Translations under genes and position numbers: made by a program
The notes under the pieces: generated by a model
Database searches by the model: none
The model's input: only the letters and a program-made list of their open reading frames with translations
Told to the model about the DNA's origin: nothing
Shown: positions 23,649 to 31,987 of the stretch, in pieces
How the letters are laid out: every line of letters starts with the position of its first letter
Position numbering within the stretch: the first letter of the stretch is position 1
Assembly (NCBI GenBank): GCA_903839195.1
Contig: CAIMBK010000051.1
Location: 1-33,077 of the forward strand
Origin: an uncultured Bacteroidota bacterium
Lineage (GTDB): Bacteria; Bacteroidota; Bacteroidia; Flavobacteriales; Flavobacteriaceae
Direction of reading: 5' to 3'
DNA length: 33,077 nucleotides

Positions 23649-23720
23649 GTTGTTGGTTGTGAGTTGTTGGTTGATAGTTCTTTGGATAATTCCAACAAAA
23701 AATCAACCAAAAACTATCAA
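23649..23720. repeat. Direct repeats and hairpin between atpA and atpG
   Basis: GTTGTTGGTTG occurs twice (23649-23659, 23663-23673; 14-nt period). TTGATAGTT-C-TTTGG (23671-23685) pairs with CCAAAAACTATCAA (23707-23720) except for one bulged C. It fills the atpA-atpG spacer. Confidence 0.7.
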
Positions 23721-23726
23721 CTAATT

Positions 23727-25304
23727 TTAATTATATTTCGCCGAAAGATCTTTAGCTACATTTTCGATAACGGTTGTAATAGCGTCATCTAGTTTTCCTG
23801 CTTTTAAAGCATCTAGCGTATCTCTGTGTTTATTATTTAAAAATTCTAAGAAGTCCTTTTCGAATTCTTTAACTTTATTTACAGGTACATTTCGCAATAA
23901 GTTTTTTGAACCTGCATAAATAATTGCAACTTGATCTTCTACTGTATAAGGATCGTTAAGGTTTTGTTTCAAAATCTCAACATTTCTTTTTCCTTTTTCA
24001 ATTACGTTTAAAGTTACAGCATCTAAATCAGAACCGAATTTTGCGAAAGCTTCTAACTCACGGTATTGCGCTTGGTCTAATTTTAAGGTTCCTGCTACTT
24101 TTTTCATGGATTTAATTTGAGCATTTCCTCCAACACGAGATACCGAAATACCTACGTTTATCGCTGGACGAACTCCTGAATTAAACAAGTCGCCATCAAG
24201 GAAAATCTGACCATCTGTAATCGAAATTACGTTGGTTGGAATATACGCAGAAACGTCACCCGCTTGTGTTTCAATAATTGGTAATGCCGTTAACGAACCG
24301 CCACCTTTCACAATTGATTTCAATGTGTCTGGCAAATCGTTCATGTTTTTGGCGATATCATCATTTGCGATTACTTTACACGCTCTTTCTAATAAACGAC
24401 TGTGTAAGTAAAAAACATCTCCAGGATAAGCCTCACGTCCCGGTGGTCTTCTTAACAAAAGAGAAACCTCACGATACGCAACCGCTTGTTTTGATAAATC
24501 ATCATAAACAATTAAAGCTGGACGGCCTGAGTCTCTAAAATATTCTCCAATAGCCGCACCTGCAAAAGGAGCATACACTTGCATTGGCGCTGGATCAGAA
24601 GCGTTTGCCGCAACAATAATGGTATAAGCCATTGCGCCTTTTTCTTCCAACATTTTAGCAATTCCCGCTACCGTTGACGCTTTTTGTCCAATGGCAACGT
24701 ATATACAAAATACAGGTTTTCCTGCATCGTAAAATTCTTTTTGATTCAAAATAGTGTCAATACAAACTGTTGATTTTCCAGTTTGACGGTCTCCAATTAC
24801 CAATTCACGTTGTCCACGACCTACTGGAATCATAGCGTCTACCGCTTTGATACCGGTTTGTAATGGTTCGGTAACTGGCTGACGGAAGATAACTCCAGGA
24901 GCTTTTCTTTCCAAAGGCATTTCGTATAAATCGCCGCCAATTGGTCCTTTTCCATCAATTGGAAAACCAAGTGTATTAACAACACGACCTACCATTTGTT
25001 CTCCTGTTTTCAAAGAGGCAATACGTTGTGTTCTTTTCGCAGTTGAACCTTCTTTGATTCCTGTTGATGGTCCTAATAATACAACCCCAACATTGTCTTC
25101 TTCCAGATTCAAAACGATTCCTTCCAATCCGTTTTCAAATTCTACTAATTCTCCGTATTGAACATTTGACAACCCGTAAACACGAGCTATCCCGTCTCCT
25201 ACTTGAAGTACAGAACCTACTTCTTCAAGGGTAGCACCCGTTTCAAAACCTTCAACTTGCTTTTTTAATATTGCTGATATTTCAGCAGGTTTAATTTCCG
25301 CCAT
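23727..25304 (-). CDS. atpA: ATP synthase F1 subunit alpha
   Basis: The 525-residue nucleotide-binding, mainly regulatory subunit of the F1 hexamer has its Walker A motif in GDRQTGKST, and [45 protein letters not shown] is the family signature region. The N-terminal beta-barrel domain starts with [10 protein letters not shown]. The length is somewhat above the E. coli 513, as usual for Bacteroidetes. It lies 16 nt after atpH. The catalytic beta subunit is not encoded in this window. Confidence 0.98.
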   Translation of the reverse strand: MAEIKPAEISAILKKQVEGFETGATLEEVGSVLQVGDGIARVYGLSNVQYGELVEFENGLEGIVLNLEEDNVGVVLLGPSTGIKEGSTAKRTQRIASLKTGEQMVGRVVNTLGFPIDGKGPIGGDLYEMPLERKAPGVIFRQPVTEPLQTGIKAVDAMIPVGRGQRELVIGDRQTGKSTVCIDTILNQKEFYDAGKPVFCIYVAIGQKASTVAGIAKMLEEKGAMAYTIIVAANASDPAPMQVYAPFAGAAIGEYFRDSGRPALIVYDDLSKQAVAYREVSLLLRRPPGREAYPGDVFYLHSRLLERACKVIANDDIAKNMNDLPDTLKSIVKGGGSLTALPIIETQAGDVSAYIPTNVISITDGQIFLDGDLFNSGVRPAINVGISVSRVGGNAQIKSMKKVAGTLKLDQAQYRELEAFAKFGSDLDAVTLNVIEKGKRNVEILKQNLNDPYTVEDQVAIIYAGSKNLLRNVPVNKVKEFEKDFLEFLNNKHRDTLDALKAGKLDDAITTVIENVAKDLSAKYN

Positions 25305-25320
25305 AATTATTTATAAATAA

Positions 25321-25854
25321 CTAGTTACTTAATTCTCTTTTTAATACTTGTAATCGGTTGGCAACAGAAGCGTTGTATTGCTTATCGCCTATTCTTAATA
25401 TAAAACCTCCAATAATGGAAGCGTCTATTGTGTTTTCGATGGTTACTTTTTTGTTTGAAAAAGTCGCTATTTTAGCCAATACTTTTGTTTCTAAAGCAGC
25501 GTCCATTGGGAAAGCGGTTGTTACTTTTGCTATTTCAACACCGTTCATGATGTCGAATAATTTGTTGTATTCTACTGCAATGGCTTCTAGAATTTCAAAT
25601 CGTTTGTTTTCTAATAATAAATGAAAAAGACTTTGGCTAACTTCATTTACATCAGCAAAAACTTCAAGAACTACATTTTTTTTAATATCCGTTTTAATCA
25701 AAGGGTTTTGAATAAAATGCGTCAATTCTGAATTTTCTGTAATTGTTGCTGCAATTAAAGTCATGTCGGCGCTCACTTTAGAAGCCACGCCTTTGGAATC
25801 GGCGATTTCTAAAATGGCTTTTGCATAACGAATGGCGGCTCTTATTCCTGACAT
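25321..25854 (-). CDS. atpH: ATP synthase F1 subunit delta
   Basis: The 177-residue subunit is part of the peripheral stalk, joining F1 alpha to the b subunits. It shows the OSCP/delta pattern: N-terminal helical bundle IRAAIRYAKAILEIA..., LTHFIQNPLI, SQSLFHLLLENKRFEIL, and the C-terminal IIGGFILRIGDKQYNASVANRLQVLKREL. Only one base separates its ATG from the atpF stop codon, so the two are translationally coupled. Confidence 0.95.
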   Translation of the reverse strand: MSGIRAAIRYAKAILEIADSKGVASKVSADMTLIAATITENSELTHFIQNPLIKTDIKKNVVLEVFADVNEVSQSLFHLLLENKRFEILEAIAVEYNKLFDIMNGVEIAKVTTAFPMDAALETKVLAKIATFSNKKVTIENTIDASIIGGFILRIGDKQYNASVANRLQVLKRELSN

Positions 25855-25855
25855 A

Positions 25856-26356
25856 TTAGTTTAATTTAGCTTCACCTAACATTTTTTCGACCAATTTAAC
25901 TTGGCTTTCTTTGTTAGCTAATTCGTCTTTTAATAATTTTTCGGCAATTTCAATTGACAAATTAGAAACTTTATCTTTCAATTCGGAAATTGCTGCATTT
26001 TTTTCGCTGTTTATGGCCGCTTTTGCTTGTTCAATCATTTTCAATCCTTGAGCTTGCGCTTCGTTTTTAGCATCGGCAATCATTTTTTCTTTTATTTCAC
26101 GAGCGTCTTTCAACATAGCATCGCGCTCTTGTCTGGCTTCTTGTAAAATTCGTAAATTATCTGATTGAAGGTTTTGCATTTCTTTTTTTGCATTTGCAGC
26201 AGAAAGTAATGCGTTTTTTATTCCTTCTTCCCTTTCATTAACGGCATCCAAAATAGGTTTCCAAGCAAATTTTTTCAATAAGAGAATCAATCCCACGAAA
26301 ATTAGTGTTTGCCAAAAAAACAATCCAAACGAAAAATCATTTATTAACTTATCCAT
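25856..26356 (-). CDS. atpF: ATP synthase Fo subunit b
   Basis: From the chosen ATG it has 166 residues: one N-terminal membrane helix (about 9-29: GLFFWQTLIFVGLILLLKKF) and a long charged coiled coil that forms the peripheral stalk. FAWKPI at the membrane border is conserved. The start at 26356 (product MDKLINDFSFG) is preferred over an in-frame ATG at 26407, which lies in the intercistronic hairpin and would add 17 non-conserved residues. Only one b-type gene is present, so the stalk is probably a homodimer. Confidence 0.95.
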   Translation of the reverse strand: MDKLINDFSFGLFFWQTLIFVGLILLLKKFAWKPILDAVNEREEGIKNALLSAANAKKEMQNLQSDNLRILQEARQERDAMLKDAREIKEKMIADAKNEAQAQGLKMIEQAKAAINSEKNAAISELKDKVSNLSIEIAEKLLKDELANKESQVKLVEKMLGEAKLN

Positions 26357-26398
26357 ATATATGTAATTAAAGTCTTTTTTTAATTTAATTTTAAACAA

Positions 26399-26423
26399 TA
26401 GCTGCAACCAACCGTTGCAGCTA
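26399..26423 (-). ncRNA. Intercistronic hairpin between atpE and atpF
   Basis: TAGCTGCAAC (26399-26408) and GTTGCAGCTA (26414-26423) form a perfect 10-bp stem with a 5-nt loop. No T-run follows on the minus strand, so it is probably an RNA stability or processing element rather than a terminator. Confidence 0.65.
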
Positions 26424-26434
26424 ATTTGTTTTTT

Positions 26435-26635
26435 CTAGTTTTCAGAAACAGCAAATAATGCTGCAAATCCGATTCCTTCAACAAGAGCTGCTGCAATAAG
26501 CATAGCTGTTTGAATTTTCCCATAAGAGTCTGGTTGACGAGCGATTGCGTCCATTGCTGAACCGCCAATTCTACCTACACCAATTCCAACTCCGATAACT
26601 ACTAATCCTGCTCCAATAATTCTTGGCATGTTCAT
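26435..26635 (-). CDS. atpE: ATP synthase Fo subunit c
   Basis: The 66-residue hairpin of two membrane helices forms the rotor ring. Helix 1 is GAGLVVIGVGIGVGRIGGSA, the loop is ARQP (conserved), and helix 2 is AMLIAAALVEGIGFAALFAV with Glu in VEGIGF as the ion-carrying residue. Helix 1 lacks the Gln expected of Na+-type rings and no Ser/Thr follows the Glu, so H+ is more likely; that is inference. Hairpins and repeats on both sides of the gene may help raise its expression, since the ring needs many copies. Confidence 0.96.
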   Translation of the reverse strand: MNMPRIIGAGLVVIGVGIGVGRIGGSAMDAIARQPDSYGKIQTAMLIAAALVEGIGFAALFAVSEN

Positions 26636-26672
26636 AAAAATATGTATTAAAAATTAAACATTCTTTTTTAAA

Positions 26673-26714
26673 GCTTTACGCCTTATGCAATAGGCTTTAC
26701 GCTTACTGCAAATG
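26673..26714. repeat. Two-copy 21-nt tandem repeat between atpB and atpE
   Basis: GCTTTACGC occurs at 26673-26681 and 26694-26702, each followed by a similar TTA/TGCAA segment. The period is 21 nt. It is non-coding. Confidence 0.6.
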
Positions 26715-26722
26715 GCTGCTGC

Positions 26723-27856
26723 TTAGTGATGAGCTTCTTCTTCGTGATGCTCTTGAACAGCTGAACCAAAATATAACGCTGTCAATATTGTAAATATGTA
26801 TGCTTGTAACAAGGCGACTAAAATCTCAATTATCGATATCATAAACGATAACATAAAGGATAAGCTGCTTCCTAACCAACTTTTGAAAATAAACATCAAG
26901 CCTATTAAACTCATTAATACGATGTGTCCCGCAAACATGTTGGCATACAAACGAATCATTAAAGCAAATGGCTTAATGACTAATCCCATTAATTCAATAG
27001 GTGCTAAAATTATTTTCATGGGTGTTGGAACTCCGGGCATCCAGAAAATGTGTCCCCAATAATTTTTATTTGCCGAAAGGTTTGTGATTAAAAAAGTAAC
27101 GACCGCTAACCCAAAAGTAATTGCGATATTTCCCGTTACATTAATCCCAAGCGGTGTTAATCCGAAGATATTTAAAAACCAGATAAAGAAAAACACGGTT
27201 AATAAATGGCTCATGTATTTTTTATAATGTTTTTCGCCAATGTTTGGAATGGCTATTTCATCGCGAATATATAAAACAATTGGCTCAAAAAATCGTCCCG
27301 CACCCGAAGAAACTCCGCCGTTTTTGGCGTATGATTTTGCCAAGCTTGTAAACAATAAAAACATCAATAGCGAAACAATCATTATTGTTAAAACTCCTTT
27401 TGTGATAGAAAAATCAAGTGGCTGGACATTTGTTGGATGATGATGCTCGTCTTCGGTTAAAGTTCCTGAGGCATCTGTTTTGTATATTTTTTCGTGATGT
27501 AATTTGTAGAAATTCCCATTACTTTCGGCAACGGCTTCTCCGTGATTGAATTTTGAAGACGAAAAAAATTGAATCCCATTATCCCATAATATAATAGGTA
27601 AAGAAAATCCTATAGGTTGGCCATCATATTCAAAAAGCGAAAAATCGTGACCGTCAAGAACGTGATGTGCTTTTACTTCTTCTATTTGCTCTTTTATAGC
27701 TGCTTTTTCGTCCACTTTTTTAGATTGTGTTACCGCTACTTCATGTGTTTCATGAGTCGACTGAATAGTATCGTTGGTATTGGAAAAAGAAAATAACGGA
27801 AGACCGGCAATTAAAATTGCTGTTATAAATCTAAGTGGTTTATTAAAAAGCACCAT
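26723..27856 (-). CDS. atpB: ATP synthase Fo subunit a, with Bacteroidetes-type N-terminal extension
   Basis: The protein has 377 residues, about 100 more than E. coli subunit a. It begins with a signal-like helix (about 8-26) and an extra-cytoplasmic segment to about residue 140, rich in His/Glu. The membrane core follows, with the essential Arg in MIRLYANMFAGHIVLM. The His after AG replaces the E. coli Glu219, a swap also seen in other lineages. The C-terminus is HHEEEAHH. Such an extension is known from Bacteroidetes; its role is not known. It is the first gene of the atp operon, with a near-perfect promoter 44-73 nt upstream of its start. Confidence 0.96.
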   Translation of the reverse strand: MVLFNKPLRFITAILIAGLPLFSFSNTNDTIQSTHETHEVAVTQSKKVDEKAAIKEQIEEVKAHHVLDGHDFSLFEYDGQPIGFSLPIILWDNGIQFFSSSKFNHGEAVAESNGNFYKLHHEKIYKTDASGTLTEDEHHHPTNVQPLDFSITKGVLTIMIVSLLMFLLFTSLAKSYAKNGGVSSGAGRFFEPIVLYIRDEIAIPNIGEKHYKKYMSHLLTVFFFIWFLNIFGLTPLGINVTGNIAITFGLAVVTFLITNLSANKNYWGHIFWMPGVPTPMKIILAPIELMGLVIKPFALMIRLYANMFAGHIVLMSLIGLMFIFKSWLGSSLSFMLSFMISIIEILVALLQAYIFTILTALYFGSAVQEHHEEEAHH

Positions 27857-27899
27857 ATCTATTGATTATCTAGGGTTTTGGTTTTACTGAAATTTGGTG

Positions 27900-27929
27900 C
27901 AAAGGTACATCTTTTATTAAAATCCGCAA
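27900..27929 (-). promoter_or_regulatory. Promoter of the atp operon
   Basis: On the minus strand TTG (27927-27929), a 19-nt spacer, then TACCTTTG followed by C (27900-27907). This is an almost ideal Bacteroidetes promoter, 43 nt upstream of the atpB ATG. Confidence 0.8.
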
Positions 27930-27971
27930 GAATAAAAAACACTTTTTTTGATAGCGGTTTGTTTTTGCGTT

Positions 27972-28373
27972 CTATTGTTTCTTTGTGTTTATTAATTGGA
28001 TTGTAATCCATGTTTCAATTGTTAAAAACAATAAGAAAACCACAAGAAAATTAATTTTTTCTATGCTTGGATTTGCTAAATGAGGCTTCAAAATGGGCTT
28101 CAAAAAAACATAGGCGACTCCCATTTTAAAAGTGGTAAGAAATAAAAATATAAATCCAACATTAGTCATGCTTATTTGGCTAATTTTAATTAAAATAAAA
28201 AGAATTAAGGCCGATAATAAAAAGAAAAGTCCGTACAATTCTGGCAATGAATAGATAAATTCAGATTCAACAAGGTTTGGCGCAAAAAGCAAAAAAATTG
28301 TTTTGTGAATTAGCAGCGCAATAACCGAAATAATTGAAGCTTGAAGAATTGGCTTGTATTGTTTGATATTCAT
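27972..28373 (-). CDS. Four-helix membrane protein of the atp locus (DUF6168-like)
   Basis: The 133-residue protein has four predicted membrane helices (about 9-30, 46-64, 72-95, 106-125) and short charged ends. I recognise it as the kind of protein annotated DUF6168 in flavobacteria. It begins 2 nt after atpZ and comes before the atp promoter. The position matches that of AtpI/AtpR-type small membrane proteins, which aid c-ring assembly or Mg2+ supply in other bacteria. The sequence is not recognisably AtpI, so a functional analogue is only inference. Confidence 0.72.
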   Translation of the reverse strand: MNIKQYKPILQASIISVIALLIHKTIFLLFAPNLVESEFIYSLPELYGLFFLLSALILFILIKISQISMTNVGFIFLFLTTFKMGVAYVFLKPILKPHLANPSIEKINFLVVFLLFLTIETWITIQLINTKKQ

Positions 28374-28375
28374 TT

Positions 28376-28600
28376 TTAAGAATTATTAATGTCTTTAAGT
28401 TGTCTATTGATGTTGTAAAACGCAATGGCCACTCCTGCTAAAGTTAAAACCTTGACGTAAATATTGTTTGAATTTTTATATTTTTCATCAAGCCAATTTC
28501 CCAAAGCGGCAAAGCCAAAAATAATAACGCCCATTTGTATAGGAATATTAATAAACACGAGCCATTTGGTGTTATTTTTCTTCTGGTTTTGGTTGCTCAT
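28376..28600 (-). CDS. AtpZ/AtpI family protein
   Basis: The 74-residue protein has two membrane helices (about 13-35 and 45-65), with a Gly near the middle of helix 1 and the LGNWLDEKY motif typical of AtpZ. AtpZ/AtpI proteins assist assembly of the ATP synthase rotor or the ion supply. It overlaps the 3' end of the bactofilin gene by 29 nt in another frame, so translation is coupled. It is followed after 2 nt by the four-helix protein. Confidence 0.85.
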   Translation of the reverse strand: MSNQNQKKNNTKWLVFINIPIQMGVIIFGFAALGNWLDEKYKNSNNIYVKVLTLAGVAIAFYNINRQLKDINNS

Positions 28601-28976
28601 TGGAAGACGTTATGGTTTTAGTGCTTGGTTTCATCACGCAAGAAGCGCTAAATTCTGCTCCGGGTTCTACGGACAGTTTTCCGCAAATTACATCGCCCTG
28701 AATGGTTGCTTTTGACTTGATATTCAAAATTTCGGCAACTTGAATTTTCCCCGAAAATTGTCCTTCAATATCGGCGTTTTTACAAACAATATCGCCTTTT
28801 ACGCTTCCGGCCGGACCTATCACAATTTTTCCTTTGGTTTGAAAATTTCCTATTAAATGCCCGTCCAATCTAAAATCAGCAGGCGAAATGATATCTCCTT
28901 TAATGGTTGTTCCTTCCACAATTCGGTTGGTTTTTCCTAGTAGGTCGGTGTATGATTTTGGGCTTTTTTCAAACAT
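28572..28976 (-). CDS. Bactofilin (polymer-forming cytoskeletal protein)
   Basis: The 134-residue protein has the central bactofilin domain (about 18-112). Gly/Ile/Val repeats such as GTTIKGDIISPADFRLDGHL and GSVKGDIVCKNADIEG have the spacing of a right-handed beta-helix, flanked by short unstructured tails. Bactofilins polymerise without nucleotide and organise wall enzymes or machines at the cell envelope. It starts 4 nt after sprE ends, so a role in placing T9SS/gliding parts is possible but unproven. Its end overlaps atpZ by 29 nt. Confidence 0.93.
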   Translation of the reverse strand: MFEKSPKSYTDLLGKTNRIVEGTTIKGDIISPADFRLDGHLIGNFQTKGKIVIGPAGSVKGDIVCKNADIEGQFSGKIQVAEILNIKSKATIQGDVICGKLSVEPGAEFSASCVMKPSTKTITSSNEQPKPEEK

Positions 28977-28980
28977 TTTC

Positions 28981-31779
28981 TTATTTTTTTTGGGGATGTA
29001 AAATAGGATTCATGGGCGCATCTTCTTTTATTTCTTCAAGATTAGGCGTTTTCTTTGACTTGGGCTGGATTGTGGGCGGTGGTGGTGGTGGCAAAACAAC
29101 CGCCGGATTTGGCGCAACAGGAACTTGTATTGGCGGAACTGGCACAACAACAACTGGTGGAGGCGTCAAATACTCGGTCAAATTTTTCTTAATTTGAAGT
29201 ATTTTATAATTATAATTCGAAATAATTATCGGCGTTTGATTGATTTTATAATCTTTATATTCCTTCAAAATAGTGACAATTCCTTTGGCAAATTCTTCCG
29301 AAATAATTCCGTGAATCACAATAAAATTATCTTGCATCGTGAATATATCAAACGAAGTTGAAAGATGGTCCAAAGGATGGTCGGCGATAAAAATCTTTAT
29401 TTTATCCTGAAGCATTTTGACGGTTTTTGCATCTTGAAAATTAACTTGGTATAAAATTTTCCATGTTTTTGCCGCTTCCCCATTATATTTTAATCCTTCC
29501 AAAGTTGGAATGTCTTTTTTCAAAAGCGCATCGGCTTCTTTTCCTTCCGGGCTATTTGGATAATTTAAAGCAACCTCATTTAATCCTTTTTTATAGACTT
29601 CTAATCCTTGTAATTTCCCCGCAACGGTGGCTCTCAAAATCTCCATTTTGGAAATAATTTCTTCTCCCGAAAACTGAATCGTTTCTTTTTCTAACTTTTC
29701 AAAAACCGAGCGATAATCGCCTGATTCATATATTTTATACCATTCGGCATATGCAATTTCTGGCGCTCCAGCTTGCGTGTTTTCGGTATTCGGGTTTTTT
29801 AGAATTTCGGCGTAACGCGATTCGGGATACAAATTAATAATCCGCTCTTTCATGGCTATTGCTTTGTTAGGATCTATAATTTCATATATTTTAAATAAAT
29901 TATACATCGACGGCAAAACCAAACGTTCTTCGGGATTGTTCAATAATAATTTTTCGAATTTGTTTGCGGCCAATTGGTATTCTTTGAATTTTTCTTTATA
30001 AATCGTCCCCAATTGATAATACGCAAAATTTCGTTCTTTGGCCAAACTATCAATCACTTTTTGGTCTTTTGGAATTTGTTTCAAATAAAAATCCGAGGAA
30101 TATTTTGGTTCTAAACTAGCTGATGGTTTTTCGACTTCTTTTTCTGGTTCTTGAATGTCGGTTTCGGCTTCGGAGTTTTCAATGTTTGTTTTGGACGAGG
30201 CGCGGCGCCAATTGTTTTCGTATTTTCTGGAACCCCAAGTTTTCTTAAATTCTAATTTTCCGTATTCGACGGTGGCAAAATTATAAAAATAAAAATCGCT
30301 TTGTTTTGCTCCACTTGATGGCGAAACTACTGGCGCTTTAATTGGTTTAACCGACTTTTGATCCATTCCTGGAAAAGATTCTAAATCGTTTCCTGCTAAT
30401 TTTCCGGATTCATTTTCCTTGGCTGCTTTTTCTTTTAATGCCTGTTTTTCTTGTAAGGCTTTTTTCATTTCATCGTCCTTTTTTAATTGAACAATGTAAT
30501 TCGAATAATATATTTCTCGTTCCGAATCCGACAAAGAAACTACGCTCAATATGCTATCATTTCTGGTCGCAATTCCTTCGTATTTGATAACGTCTTCGAG
30601 GTTTTCTCTTTTCTTTTTTATTAACTTATATTCTTTGGTTTTGGTATTTAATTGGACCAACGTGCTATCATAATATTTCCCCGCTAGCGCATATTTTGGT
30701 TTATAAAAATAAATATTCGCGAGATTTCTGTAATTTGAAGCTACTAAATAAGGGTCTTGCGATTTGGTTTTTAGGGATTTGTTGTATTGGGAAATGGCAT
30801 TTTTTGTTTGCTTATTTTGATCATAAAACAACCCCAATTGATGATGCAAAACATCCAAAAACGGTCTGTTTTCTCTGTCTGCTATCAGTTTGTTGATTTT
30901 TTTAAGAAACAAAACCGTGTCTTCTTTGGCAAAATTATACAACCCGGCTTGTTTCAAATGCGCCTGAATTACATATTGTCTTGGCGATTTTCTATTCATG
31001 TCAATCACCGATTGATAGGCTAAAAATGCGCTGTCTTTTTGTTCTGATTTCTCATACAATTGTCCCAAAATAAAGCGATATCTAGCTTTTTCTTCTTTTA
31101 ATTTTGTGTATTCGGTGGCTAATTTTAGTTTGGCAATGGCGCTATCTTTTTCTTCCAAATTCAAAAAAGCTTGCGACAAACTAGCATTCGCATCGGCAAA
31201 AATTTGATTTTTTTTCTTAATTTCTTTTAATAAAATAGTTAAGTTTTTCACAGCTAATGCATCGTTTTCGAGACGAATATTGGTTTTTTCACGCCATATT
31301 TTGGCTTCAAAAATTTTGTCACTATCGAGATGTTTGTATAAAATATAATTAAATGCTTCCAATGCAGGAACAAATCGCTGGTCATAATAGCGCGCTTTTC
31401 CGAGCAATAAATGGGCTTCGTCTATTTGTGGGTTTTTTTCAACACCCCCAATATTCATGGAATGTTTCTGAATGGCTTTGGTGGCTTTGGTTTCGGCAAT
31501 TTCAAAATTAGGATTTTTTACCACTTCTTCTGTCTCGCTTTGGGCTTTTTGGACTTGCATTCTTTCGATGGTTAGAATTTCCCAAAAATTATCTTTGTAG
31601 GTGGTTTTTAAGGATTCAATTCCATCATTAAGCGCAATTCCGCCGTTGTACAAGATGTTGTCACGAGTTGTTAAGGCGTTTAATTTTCTTGAAACGAAGG
31701 TATTTTTTTTGGTAGAACAGGCTATCAAAAGGACAAAAAGTCCAATGTAGGTAATATATTTTTGAAGATTCTTTTTCAA
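28981..31779 (-). CDS. sprE: T9SS/gliding lipoprotein SprE (PorW)
   Basis: The 932-residue lipoprotein has lipobox Cys21 (LLIAC) and a start that reads STKKNTFVSRKLNALTTRDN, typical of SprE/PorW. TPR repeats fill about 85-410 and again about 590-790. A charged low-complexity region lies at about 440-590. The C-terminus is proline-rich (PPPVVVVPVPPIQVP...). SprE is required for type IX secretion and gliding in F. johnsoniae. The start codon is TTG: an in-frame stop lies just upstream and the next ATG falls after the lipobox. It heads a minus-strand run with bactofilin and atpZ. It serves as an export partner for the T9SS cargo at 17776-19467. Confidence 0.92.
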   Translation of the reverse strand: MKKNLQKYITYIGLFVLLIACSTKKNTFVSRKLNALTTRDNILYNGGIALNDGIESLKTTYKDNFWEILTIERMQVQKAQSETEEVVKNPNFEIAETKATKAIQKHSMNIGGVEKNPQIDEAHLLLGKARYYDQRFVPALEAFNYILYKHLDSDKIFEAKIWREKTNIRLENDALAVKNLTILLKEIKKKNQIFADANASLSQAFLNLEEKDSAIAKLKLATEYTKLKEEKARYRFILGQLYEKSEQKDSAFLAYQSVIDMNRKSPRQYVIQAHLKQAGLYNFAKEDTVLFLKKINKLIADRENRPFLDVLHHQLGLFYDQNKQTKNAISQYNKSLKTKSQDPYLVASNYRNLANIYFYKPKYALAGKYYDSTLVQLNTKTKEYKLIKKKRENLEDVIKYEGIATRNDSILSVVSLSDSEREIYYSNYIVQLKKDDEMKKALQEKQALKEKAAKENESGKLAGNDLESFPGMDQKSVKPIKAPVVSPSSGAKQSDFYFYNFATVEYGKLEFKKTWGSRKYENNWRRASSKTNIENSEAETDIQEPEKEVEKPSASLEPKYSSDFYLKQIPKDQKVIDSLAKERNFAYYQLGTIYKEKFKEYQLAANKFEKLLLNNPEERLVLPSMYNLFKIYEIIDPNKAIAMKERIINLYPESRYAEILKNPNTENTQAGAPEIAYAEWYKIYESGDYRSVFEKLEKETIQFSGEEIISKMEILRATVAGKLQGLEVYKKGLNEVALNYPNSPEGKEADALLKKDIPTLEGLKYNGEAAKTWKILYQVNFQDAKTVKMLQDKIKIFIADHPLDHLSTSFDIFTMQDNFIVIHGIISEEFAKGIVTILKEYKDYKINQTPIIISNYNYKILQIKKNLTEYLTPPPVVVVPVPPIQVPVAPNPAVVLPPPPPPTIQPKSKKTPNLEEIKEDAPMNPILHPQKK

Positions 31780-31964
31780 TGTGAAACGTTTTTATCCTTA
31801 AACTATAAAAGGAGGATTTTAGTATATTGACTTGTAAAAATACGTTTCTTTTTGATATCCCGAAAGGATATGTATTGTTTTTTGAAAACGCGGGTTGATT
31901 GCTGCGCGGCATTGCGTGAGAAAATTTAAAAACACTTTCACTTTTAGAAACCTTTTTCGTTTGC

Positions 31965-31972
31965 TATCTTTG
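31965..31972 (+). promoter_or_regulatory. Predicted -7 box of the ferredoxin-type reductase gene
   Basis: TATCTTTG followed by C matches TAnnTTTG, 15 nt upstream of the ATG at 31988. The -33 element is weak. Confidence 0.6.
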
Positions 31973-31987
31973 CAAAAAAATAAATCA

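Noticed and set aside
28907..29197. Gly-rich plus-strand reading frame opposite the 3' end of sprE
   Set aside because: It is antisense to the proline-rich C-terminus of SprE, where CCN codons read as GGN. No start signal or family resemblance is seen.
31855..31871. Hairpin ATATCC-CGAAA-GGATAT between sprE and the reductase gene
   Set aside because: There are only six base pairs and no T-run on either strand, and it lies between divergent promoters. Too weak to name.
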